A stretch of 64,000 nt of DNA from Phycisphaerae bacterium (GTDB taxonomy: Bacteria; Planctomycetota; Phycisphaerae; Phycisphaerales; UBA1924), in assembly GCA_014192545.1 (NCBI GenBank), contig BJHL01000011.1, positions 1 to 64,000 of the forward strand, given 5' to 3'. Below, piece by piece: positions 45,255 to 52,819 of this stretch (positions are counted from its first letter, which is position 1; each line of letters opens with the position of its first letter). A model generated the notes under the pieces. It saw only the letters and a program-made list of their open reading frames with translations, did not search any database and was not told the origin of the DNA. The position numbers were made by a program, and so were the translations under genes.

Positions 45255-45866
45255 ATGCAGTCACGCACATTCGCGAAGGGTGAGAGCGTTATCCATACTG
45301 GAAAGCCCGAATGGGGGCCCGGTGATATCGTGTCTGCCGAAGGGCAGTTGCACGAGGGCAAGCCCTGCCAGCGGCTCACGATTCGCTTTGCACGCGCCGG
45401 ACTCAAAACAATTTCTACAGCCTTCGCCGACCTCAAGCCAGCGGAAGACAGCATGAGCCGGCAGATCATCAAGGCCAGCGAGGAATCCACCGATCCGCTG
45501 GACAAAACCATGCGGCGCCGAGCGGCTGAAGAGAGCCTGCAAAAAGTGCCCGAAGACGCGATAGATCCCTTTCGCACGCCCATCCAGCGGCTGCAAAGCA
45601 TGCTGAAGATATACAAGTGGATGGACAGCCCGGCGGGGGTGCTGGAATGGGCCACGACGCAGACAGGTCTGGGCGACCCGATGTCCATGTTCAATCGCCA
45701 CGAGCTTGAACAGCAACTCGACAAGTTCCGCATCGGGGTTGATAACCACTTGAAGAAGCTGCTGCCGGTTGCGCGGAAGGCGGATGCTGGCGGCGTGCAG
45801 AAGGCTCTGTTGACGGCAGGCCCCAGCGCGAAGGCTGCGTTGCGCCGTGTCGACACGATGCGTTGA
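45255..45866 (+). CDS. DUF3553-like protein
   Basis: A 203-residue protein. The first 50 residues (ESVIHTGKPEWGPGDIVSAE and RLTIRFARAGLKTI) match the small beta domain called DUF3553, also found at the end of some UvrD helicases. The rest is helical with no recognised fold. Divergent from rpoZ. Function unknown; nucleic-acid contact is possible by analogy. Confidence 0.72.
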   Translation: MQSRTFAKGESVIHTGKPEWGPGDIVSAEGQLHEGKPCQRLTIRFARAGLKTISTAFADLKPAEDSMSRQIIKASEESTDPLDKTMRRRAAEESLQKVPEDAIDPFRTPIQRLQSMLKIYKWMDSPAGVLEWATTQTGLGDPMSMFNRHELEQQLDKFRIGVDNHLKKLLPVARKADAGGVQKALLTAGPSAKAALRRVDTMR

Positions 45867-46098
45867 TTTTTTGCAACAGACGGCACGGTGAGTGATCCGG
45901 CTGATCGCGGGGTGCGGCGCCATGCGCGCTGACCGCTTGTCACTTGATTTCACGCACGTTTTTATCAGCAACTGACTTTGGCACCGCGCCGTGCCAAATC
46001 GTGGCAATGTTGTTGCATCTCTTCCCTTCACGAACGCAATGCACCGCAGCGAGCGGCCAGCGAGGCGAACGACAAATGAAGATGCTGAAAGGGAAGCC

Positions 46099-46377
46099 AT
46101 GAACGAGCAAGAGTTCCAAACCAAGTTGGGTGACCTCATCGAACAAATCGCCGCCATTCCAGAAGACCAGCGGGCTCCGCTTGTCGCGTTGGCGGAAGAG
46201 ACCAAGACGCGCCATGAACGCATGAAGAAAACCGTCGCCGATCTGCAAGAGAGCCTGGACTATCTGCGACTGTCGATTAAGTACCTCGTTTTCGATCTTG
46301 AAGCGACCCGCCGGGAAAATGACTATCTCCGCAAGTTGATTTCGCAGCAGCAAGGCGGCGAGCACAACGAAGAGTAA
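46099..46377 (+). CDS. Small coiled-coil protein
   Basis: A 92-residue helical protein: EQEFQTKLGDLIEQIAAI at the start and a long coiled coil ending SIKYLVFDLEATRRENDYL. ATG at 46099 follows AAAGGGAAG. Similar short proteins occur in planctomycetes, but the function is unknown. The possible structured RNA begins 12 bases after its stop. Confidence 0.7.
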   Translation: MNEQEFQTKLGDLIEQIAAIPEDQRAPLVALAEETKTRHERMKKTVADLQESLDYLRLSIKYLVFDLEATRRENDYLRKLISQQQGGEHNEE

Positions 46378-46389
46378 AGGAACCAACAC

Positions 46390-46571
46390 CCGCTTGACAG
46401 TTCGCCAACCTCACCAACACATCATGAACATGTGACGACAGCGCGATTGACCGAATTGCAGGGCCCACTCCTTCCCCGTTTGGAAAATCACCAGTAAGTC
46501 GCCCGAGCGAAGGGACTTTCCCTCCCCGCCGCTCCGTGAGCATGATGCCGAGAGTACGAACTGTCAAGCGG
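46390..46571 (+). ncRNA. Candidate 6S-like structured RNA
   Basis: A 15-base perfect inverted repeat (ccgcttgacagttcg at 46390-46404, cgaactgtcaagcgg at 46557-46571) closes a region of 182 nt; inside it a second helix is possible (catcatg 46420-46426 with catgatg 46541-46547). A long closing stem, a large internal bubble and a length near 180 nt are what 6S RNA looks like. A terminator follows 47 bases later. Strand is inferred from that terminator. Not proven. Confidence 0.45.
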
Positions 46572-46617
46572 CATGATCATTCCCGAAAGGGAAACCAAAC
46601 CCCCACTTTCCCCGCAT

Positions 46618-46652
46618 ACCCGGAGACCGAAAGGTCTCCGGGTGTGATTTTT
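46618..46652 (+). terminator. Rho-independent terminator
   Basis: Eleven-base-pair hairpin (acccggagacc / ggtctccgggt) with a GAAA loop, then a T-rich tail ending at 46652. Ends plus-strand transcripts of the small coiled-coil gene and/or the candidate RNA. Confidence 0.88.
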
Positions 46653-46773
46653 GAGGCATGTAGGTTGGGTAATCCGACGCGTTAACTTCGCAACGTGTGC
46701 AAGGTTTTCACTCGCAGCGTCTGGTCATGCTTGAAACCATCGACGAACCGCCAAGGCCACTATCCTGCCAGCG

Positions 46774-47952
46774 ATGGCGCAGACTTCCGCGTACGTTTCA
46801 TCGCCTGCATTACTTCCGCCTGCAAGTCCGCTCGCTTGGTGGGGCCGACTGCTGCACGCTGGCAGGTTGGCAATTGCACCAAGTCGCGTACTCACGGCAT
46901 TTTTTCTGCTCGTCGTGCTCGGTGCTCTCATCCGCGTGCCTGACTTATTCGCGGCGTACGGCAGCGATGGCATCGCGAACACGCCAGTTCCTAGTGATCT
47001 TGCCGCCGCGTGCGCTGAAGTTATGAGCGAGCAACTCGCGGGTCATCGTTTCATCGACGCTGCGCAAACGATGATCGTGACTCCGGTCGCGCTCGTGCGT
47101 GCGCATCCGCAGTGGATGCTCGCGCTGCTGCTGCCCACGTGTATCTTGTGGGGATTGCTGGGTGGTGCGATTTCTCGCGGCGCAACGGTGGAGTTTGCCA
47201 CAGGTGCCAAGCCGACGTGGTCGCAAACGATGGGTCATGCGATGTCACGCTGGCACAGCGTGGCGTTGGCGACGCTGGGGCCGCTGCTGATCGTCGGCAT
47301 GCTGCTCGCGTTGCTGCCCGTGCTGGGCAAATTGCTCGATGTAAAGTTTGTGCAGTACGCAGCAGGCGTGCTGTACGTTGTGCCCATGCTGCTGAGCTTT
47401 ATCGCGACTGCTCTCGTGATTGTGTTCATTATCAGCCTGCCGATGCTTGTCGCAGGCGTGATGAGCGAAGGCGGCGAAGCTATCGAAGCATGCCAGCGTG
47501 CGTTCGCGTATGTGCTTGCGCAGCCGCTGCGGTTTGGCGGAGCGATGTTGGTTTTGGCGGGCGTGGGTGTTGGGTTGCTCGCCGTTTTTGCAGTGTTCAC
47601 ACAGTTGGCGTTGTACACAAGCTCGCAGCTTTCCACGCTGTGGGTGAGTGATTCAGCTCGCGACTTGCTGCAATCACAAATGACCACCGGTCAAGCACCA
47701 GCACTCGCAAATCCAACAACTGGCCTTGCAATAACCGGCATGCTCGTTGGCTTCTGGACCAAGCTCGCGCTGATGATTGCACCAAGTGTCTTTCTGAGCT
47801 TCGTGTTCTGCGCGGGCAGCGTGCTCTATCTCAGCATGCGCCAAGTCGTCGATGGTCAGCATCCGCGCGACATCTGGGATCCAACGCGTGGCTCACGCGC
47901 GCTCGTGCCTGCAACCACCGACGCAGACGCAAGCGACGAGGATGAGTCATGA
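46774..47952 (+). CDS. Multi-pass membrane protein of unknown function
   Basis: A 392-residue protein with about six hydrophobic spans: LTAFFLLVVLGALIRV near 45, MLALLLPTCILWGLLGG near 120, LGPLLIVGMLLALLPVLG near 170, LLSFIATALVIVFIISLPM near 210, GGAMLVLAGVGVGLLAVF near 265, and a last one near 335 (FLSFVFCAGSVLYL). The C-terminus is acidic. No transporter family recognised. The stop overlaps the next gene by 4 bases. Confidence 0.75.
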   Translation: MAQTSAYVSSPALLPPASPLAWWGRLLHAGRLAIAPSRVLTAFFLLVVLGALIRVPDLFAAYGSDGIANTPVPSDLAAACAEVMSEQLAGHRFIDAAQTMIVTPVALVRAHPQWMLALLLPTCILWGLLGGAISRGATVEFATGAKPTWSQTMGHAMSRWHSVALATLGPLLIVGMLLALLPVLGKLLDVKFVQYAAGVLYVVPMLLSFIATALVIVFIISLPMLVAGVMSEGGEAIEACQRAFAYVLAQPLRFGGAMLVLAGVGVGLLAVFAVFTQLALYTSSQLSTLWVSDSARDLLQSQMTTGQAPALANPTTGLAITGMLVGFWTKLALMIAPSVFLSFVFCAGSVLYLSMRQVVDGQHPRDIWDPTRGSRALVPATTDADASDEDES

Positions 47953-48254
47953 GCGGCTTCTGGGGCGAAATCAGCGGCGATTCAGTTCGCGAGCGAGCGA
48001 TTCGGCTCGCGGGCGCGCTGGCCGAACTTTCGCAGCAGAAAATCCTGCTGTCGCAGAATGGCATTTCACAGCCAGTTCAAGCCCGAGTGACAGACTTGCC
48101 GGGAATGATCGAGCGAGAGGTTGCCGACTGTGGCACGGCGTTTCTCGAAGCCCCGCAACTCGGCGCGCGCTTCACGCTATCAACTGATGCCGCATTGTGG
48201 GAAGCTCCCACGCCGCAGATTGCCGACGTGCTTCGTCGCAAGTTTCACATGTGA
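47949..48254 (+). CDS. Small hypothetical protein coupled to the membrane protein
   Basis: A 101-residue protein (SGFWGEISGDSVRERAIRLA start). No motif recognised and no signal peptide. ATG overlaps the stop of the membrane protein gene, so it may be its partner. It converges with motB, with only 3 bases between stops. Confidence 0.6.
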   Translation: MSGFWGEISGDSVRERAIRLAGALAELSQQKILLSQNGISQPVQARVTDLPGMIEREVADCGTAFLEAPQLGARFTLSTDAALWEAPTPQIADVLRRKFHM

Positions 48255-48257
48255 AAC

Positions 48258-49100
48258 TTACTCGGCACCCTTGCTATACGGATCTTCCGGCACCGGATAA
48301 TTCGTTACGACAATTTCAACGCGCTGGTTATTCTTGTCGGCGTCTTGGTCAAACGTCCGATCAACAACGCGATCAGAATCGCCGCATGCAACCACGCGAA
48401 TGCTGGGCCAGCCCATGCCGGTCTCGACGAGGGTCCTCGCCACCACCATCGCACGGTCGTAACTCAGTTGATACGCCTTACCCGGATCGCGCATGCTCTC
48501 AAACGGAGCGGCGTGTCCGCGCACTTCGATGATGAACCGTTGATCCTTCTGCTTTTGAGTCACTTCCGCAATCGTCACGCGAGCCGATGAGCTGAGGACC
48601 GCACTCTTCTGATCAAACACAATGAGTGCCGTGACGCGGTCGTAGTCGGAGGGACGCACGGCCTGCTGCTGGGAGTGCTTTCCGGTTGGGCCATCACTCT
48701 TGGTCAAGCCGCCGTTGCGTTCGCGAAGACGTTTGGCCGCTGCTTGCTCTTCTTTCTTGTTGCTGTTGGGATTAATTGGGTTGTTGAAGCCTTCGCGGAT
48801 GCTGATGATGAAGTCGAGCATCTGATCTTGCTGAGCACTGTTTGCACCGCCGCTTCCTTCGCCTTCAGCCGTGCCGCCGCCTTTGGGGCCCATGTTCATG
48901 GCCAGCAGAATCACGAAGAATCCCATGAGCAGAGCGACGTTGTCTGCGAAACTGATGAGCCATTCGGGCGCACCTTCTTCACCGTGACCACCGCCACCGC
49001 CGTGTCCGCCGCCATGGCCTCCGCCGTGACTGCCTCCACCGTGCGACTCGCCTTCTGCGTGTTCGCCGCCGCCGTGTTGTTCTTTGTGCTCTTCAGCCAT
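48258..49100 (-). CDS. motB: MotB-like flagellar stator protein with OmpA domain
   Basis: A 280-residue stator subunit. The transmembrane segment has the MotB signature WLISFADNVALLMGFFVIL with the conserved proton-carrying Asp. The C-terminal OmpA-like domain (about 150-265) has VRGHAAPFESMRD and NNQRVEIVV, which bind peptidoglycan. The N-terminal 45 residues are unusually rich in His and Gly (GGGSHGGGHGGGHGG). GAGGTGA lies before the ATG. Follows motA by 21 bases. Could serve flagellar or Tol/Exb-like energy transfer; the MotA partner favours flagella. Confidence 0.88.
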   Translation of the reverse strand: MAEEHKEQHGGGEHAEGESHGGGSHGGGHGGGHGGGGGHGEEGAPEWLISFADNVALLMGFFVILLAMNMGPKGGGTAEGEGSGGANSAQQDQMLDFIISIREGFNNPINPNSNKKEEQAAAKRLRERNGGLTKSDGPTGKHSQQQAVRPSDYDRVTALIVFDQKSAVLSSSARVTIAEVTQKQKDQRFIIEVRGHAAPFESMRDPGKAYQLSYDRAMVVARTLVETGMGWPSIRVVACGDSDRVVDRTFDQDADKNNQRVEIVVTNYPVPEDPYSKGAE

Positions 49101-49121
49101 GACGAATCACCTCATGAACAC

Positions 49122-49904
49122 TTACACGGCTTGACGGAACTTGGCACGACCAGGTGAAGGAATGAACGCGAGCATCTTGTCGAGTGTGATGCGTGGGTTG
49201 TCGCCAGCTTGAATCGAGAGAATGCCCTGGATCATCATTTCACGGCCCAGAATTTCTTCGCCGCTCTTGAGAGCCATCTTTTCACCCATGGGTCCAGCAA
49301 CTGCGTTCGCGATGAACGCGCCGTACAAGGTTGCACCCACGGCCAGCATGAGCGCCGCGCCCAGCTCGCCAATGTCGGCGGTTGCGAGCTTACCGAACAT
49401 ACCAAGCTGACCGATGAGCGTTCCCACCAGTCCCCAGCCCGGGCCGTACACCTTCACAAGGTCAAAGAACTTCTTGCCGGCTTTGTGTCGCTCTTGCATC
49501 GCGAGCACTTCCATGCGCAACACACCTTCGATTGCACCTGGATCAACGCCGTCAATGGCCATTTTCATGCCCGCCGCGAGAAACGGATCCTTGATGCTTG
49601 CCGTTTCGCTTTCGAGAGCGAGGATGCCGTCGCGACGAGCCTTTTCAGCAAGCGTGTTCATCAGCTGAATAACTTCAGTGGCTTGCAAGCCGCTGTTGAA
49701 CATGAACTTCTTGAGATAGCCCGGCAGCGACATAACTTTGTCGAGCGGCATCGACATGAAGATAACTGAGACCGAGCCGCCGAGCACCAGCAGCACGCCT
49801 TCAGACGAATAGAACATGCCCCAGTTGCCGTGACAGGTGTGGTGACAGGCAATGCCCAGACACACAGCACCGATGATGAGGCCGATCAGACTTGCTTTAT
49901 CCAT
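49122..49904 (-). CDS. motA: MotA-like flagellar stator protein
   Basis: A 260-residue membrane protein of the MotA/ExbB family. Four spans: the first, DKASLIGLIIGAVCLGIA, contains no signal cleavage, and the third and fourth (GPGWGLVGTLIGQLGMF, LGAALMLAVGATLYGAF) hold the conserved proline and channel glycine. The large cytoplasmic loop (about 60-150) contacts the rotor in flagellar motors. The ATG at 49904 gives the standard N-terminus. Forms the ion channel with MotB. Confidence 0.9.
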   Translation of the reverse strand: MDKASLIGLIIGAVCLGIACHHTCHGNWGMFYSSEGVLLVLGGSVSVIFMSMPLDKVMSLPGYLKKFMFNSGLQATEVIQLMNTLAEKARRDGILALESETASIKDPFLAAGMKMAIDGVDPGAIEGVLRMEVLAMQERHKAGKKFFDLVKVYGPGWGLVGTLIGQLGMFGKLATADIGELGAALMLAVGATLYGAFIANAVAGPMGEKMALKSGEEILGREMMIQGILSIQAGDNPRITLDKMLAFIPSPGRAKFRQAV

Positions 49905-50167
49905 GGCTGCACTCGCTCGTCTTGGTCGTTTTCCGCGATTGGGGCACCACGCTCGCGCGGTGATTCCCGAAAGGACCATCGACTAGGAAACACCGCCAAT
50001 GAAGCAAGCCGCGTGGTTATCGCGCGGATACGAAACTTCAATTGCGTCGCGTGCGCGTGAAGTAACGAATTCGCGCAGGAAACGCGCAAGTACCGCGCGG
50101 TAGACCATCACAGAACCAGAAGCGCGGCAACGGAAGCTCGTGTTTTGGCCGAATTCGGAGCTTTTAC

Positions 50168-50884
50168 TCACGATTCGCCGAGCAGTGGCAGCAAGTCCGC
50201 CTGCGTCATGACGGCGGGCAGCGAGTCCATCAGCGCCGCATCGCGCACGTGCCAGCGGCCAACCTGCGTGCGACGCAGCGCGGTCAGCATGCCGCCAGTA
50301 CTCAGCGCCGTACCAAGGTCTCGCGCGATGCTGCGGATGTACGTGCCCTTGCCACATGCAATGCGGACCGTCGCCAGAGGCCATTCGTAATGCAAGAGAT
50401 CGATTGCATGAACCGTCACGGGCCTTGCTGCAAGTTGCACCGGCTTGCCTTCGCGCGCAAGGTCGTACGCACGCTCGCCGCCGATGTGCAAAGCACTGAA
50501 GTTGGGCGGCACCTGCAAGATCGTGCCGACGAAGTTTGCAAGCGCGAGGCTGACCATCGCTCGCGTGGGCGGCGACGCAACATCAACGAACGTGAGTTCG
50601 CCTTCTGCATCATCAGTCGTCGATCGCCGCGAGAGATCGATCGTGGCTTCGTATTCCTTCTCGCCTGCCATTACCGTTTCGCAGAGCTTCGTTGCTTTGC
50701 CAACCATCAGCACCAGTAAACCCGTCGCCATGGGGTCAAGCGTGCCGCCATGACCCACCTTGATTCGCTTGGGCGCGCCGCCCTGTCGCAGCCGCCAACG
50801 CACGCGGGCGCACACATCCATTGATGTTGGCCCGGTGGGTTTGTCAACCAGCAGTAAGCCGCTTGCGGTGGGTGCGTCTGTCAT
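50168..50884 (-). CDS. truB: tRNA pseudouridine(55) synthase TruB
   Basis: A 238-residue protein converting U55 to pseudouridine in the tRNA T-loop. Shows SGLLLVDKPTGPTSMDV, the catalytic GHGGTLDPMATGLL (Asp near 50) and CGKGTYIRSIARDLG. Somewhat short at the C-terminus; it lacks a PUA domain, as in many bacteria. The ATG overlaps the stop of the glycosyltransferase gene upstream. Confidence 0.93.
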   Translation of the reverse strand: MTDAPTASGLLLVDKPTGPTSMDVCARVRWRLRQGGAPKRIKVGHGGTLDPMATGLLVLMVGKATKLCETVMAGEKEYEATIDLSRRSTTDDAEGELTFVDVASPPTRAMVSLALANFVGTILQVPPNFSALHIGGERAYDLAREGKPVQLAARPVTVHAIDLLHYEWPLATVRIACGKGTYIRSIARDLGTALSTGGMLTALRRTQVGRWHVRDAALMDSLPAVMTQADLLPLLGES

Positions 50885-52746
50885 CGTGAAGTCTCCGCAA
50901 GCGGGCCAACTTCTGCGATGACCACTGTCACGCGCGAGCCGTTGCTGTAATTGATACCGGATTGCCGATCAAGCTCGCGCACCGAGCGATTGGTTGCAAG
51001 TTCTCGCAACTGCGCAAGCCGTCCGCGTTCTTCGCCATTGCGACGTTCAATCAGCAAGACAAGCACGGGCTGCGTCGAGTGGCTCGCCAGAAAATCTCGC
51101 AAGCCGCGTTTGCTTTCGCCATCTTCTTCAACGCGCATGGCCCTGCCGCGCGTGCCGAATATCAGGCTGTCTTCGTGAAACTCCCACGCGGCGATGGGCA
51201 AACTGGCGGAGGCATCAATCTGCGCGAGTGATTGCACCACGCGATTGCTGATCCACACCGCTTGCGCGTTAGGCAGCACACAACACAGCACACACGACAA
51301 ACTCAGCAAGCACGCGCAGCTACTCAGCAGCATCGTCCGCACCGGCCTGCGAGCCAACGCAGCGACCGTCGCTCCAACGCAAAGCCCCGCAGCAATCGCG
51401 CCAAACACGATGCCCACCACCAGCGCCCATTGCGGCACCGCAACTTCAGGCACCGCCCGACGAACTGCTACCAGCAGCGCCCACGGCGCGCCGCCCAGAA
51501 TCACTGTCCCCACCAGCCCCCAAATCACAAACCCCGCGCGGGTCATGCGATCAGCAATGCCGCTGAACCGACCTTCGCTCGCTCGCAGCACCAGCCGCGC
51601 CGTCAGCAGTGCAAGCGCCGGATAAATCGGCATCGGGTAGTGGGGGAGTTTGGTTGCGACAAGCTCGAAGACAATCCACGCCGGGATGATCCAGCCCAGC
51701 AGAAACAACTCGCGATCATGCGACGGCACCCGCGCGAGCAATCGCTGATGCCAAGGCCTGTCCCGCTGTGAACTCGCGTCACTGGTTGTTCGCAGCGCAC
51801 GAATAACCGCAGCTCCCGTCAGCAGCGATCCCGGAAAGAACATCGCCACAAGCAACACCAAGTGATAACCCGGCGGCAAGAACCCGCGCTCCATCGATTG
51901 CACGCTTCGCCCCAGCGTCTCGCGGTGGATGATCGCGAAATACTCGCCCCAGCCCACCTGCTGCGCGACCATCACCACCCAAGGCAGCACGCACGCGACT
52001 GCGACCACCGTGCTCGTCGCAATAATCACCATCCCGCGACCAGTCGGCAGTTGCCGTTTTCCCAGCATCCATGCCGCCGCCGTCAACGCCGCGATCATCG
52101 GCGTGATCGGCCCCTTTGCTAGCACGCCAGCACCTACGCACAGCCCAACTAGCGCAGCCTTCGCGAACGTCGGCTCGCGCAAGCATCGCCACAACGCCCA
52201 TTGCGACACCACAACCGTGAGTAGCAGCAACTGATCGCTGCGAGCCTGATGCGCATCAAAAACAACGAGCGGACAAATCGCAAGCAGCGCGCCCGCCAGC
52301 CACGCCGCTCGCGCGTCCATCATCTCGCGACCCAACTTCCACGTGGCCAGCACCGCGAGAATCGTACAGATAACCCCGGGTACGCGATACATCCAGATCG
52401 CATCGCGAGAAACATTGCCGCCCGTCAACACCTGCACGCTTGCCGTTTGCAACCAATAGATAAGCGGCGGCTTATTGAGCCGGGGACGATCTTGCACGCG
52501 CGGCACCACGTAATCGCCGCTCGTCATCATTTGCCGTGATGCCTGTGCAAAGCGAGATTCATCGCGATCAATCGCGGGCAATTGCCACAAACCGGGCAAT
52601 AACACGCACAAACACAGCACAACCAGCCCAAGTCCGCCGCGCCACAAACCGGCCCACGCCAGCGGCCCGCGCGCCGCACCCAGCAGCAGCGTTCGTGTGC
52701 TGTCGCCGCTTCCAGTTGCCGGATTGCGTGCCGCGAGCCATGACAT
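50881..52746 (-). CDS. ArnT/PMT-like membrane glycosyltransferase (GT39/GT83 type)
   Basis: About 621 residues with a dozen hydrophobic spans. The first loop carries IDRDESRFAQASRQM, where the Asp-Glu pair is the catalytic acidic site of this clan, and NKPPLIYWLQTAS follows, typical of ArnT/PMT-like enzymes. These transfer sugars from polyprenyl-phosphate donors to lipids or proteins in the periplasm. ATG at 52746 is chosen because it begins just before the first span; upstream frame reads antisense to der. Divergent from der, with 73 bases between starts. Confidence 0.83.
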   Translation of the reverse strand: MSWLAARNPATGSGDSTRTLLLGAARGPLAWAGLWRGGLGLVVLCLCVLLPGLWQLPAIDRDESRFAQASRQMMTSGDYVVPRVQDRPRLNKPPLIYWLQTASVQVLTGGNVSRDAIWMYRVPGVICTILAVLATWKLGREMMDARAAWLAGALLAICPLVVFDAHQARSDQLLLLTVVVSQWALWRCLREPTFAKAALVGLCVGAGVLAKGPITPMIAALTAAAWMLGKRQLPTGRGMVIIATSTVVAVACVLPWVVMVAQQVGWGEYFAIIHRETLGRSVQSMERGFLPPGYHLVLLVAMFFPGSLLTGAAVIRALRTTSDASSQRDRPWHQRLLARVPSHDRELFLLGWIIPAWIVFELVATKLPHYPMPIYPALALLTARLVLRASEGRFSGIADRMTRAGFVIWGLVGTVILGGAPWALLVAVRRAVPEVAVPQWALVVGIVFGAIAAGLCVGATVAALARRPVRTMLLSSCACLLSLSCVLCCVLPNAQAVWISNRVVQSLAQIDASASLPIAAWEFHEDSLIFGTRGRAMRVEEDGESKRGLRDFLASHSTQPVLVLLIERRNGEERGRLAQLRELATNRSVRELDRQSGINYSNGSRVTVVIAEVGPLAETSR

Positions 52747-52819
52747 GCGTCGCACGGTACGCGCGGCAATTCCCCGTGCTTGCCCGCGAAATCTGCAAAG
52801 GCGCACCATACCTTCGCAC

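Noticed and set aside
46390-46571. RNase P RNA or tmRNA
   Set aside because: Too short, and no RNase P signature or tRNA-like ends; 6S-like fits better.
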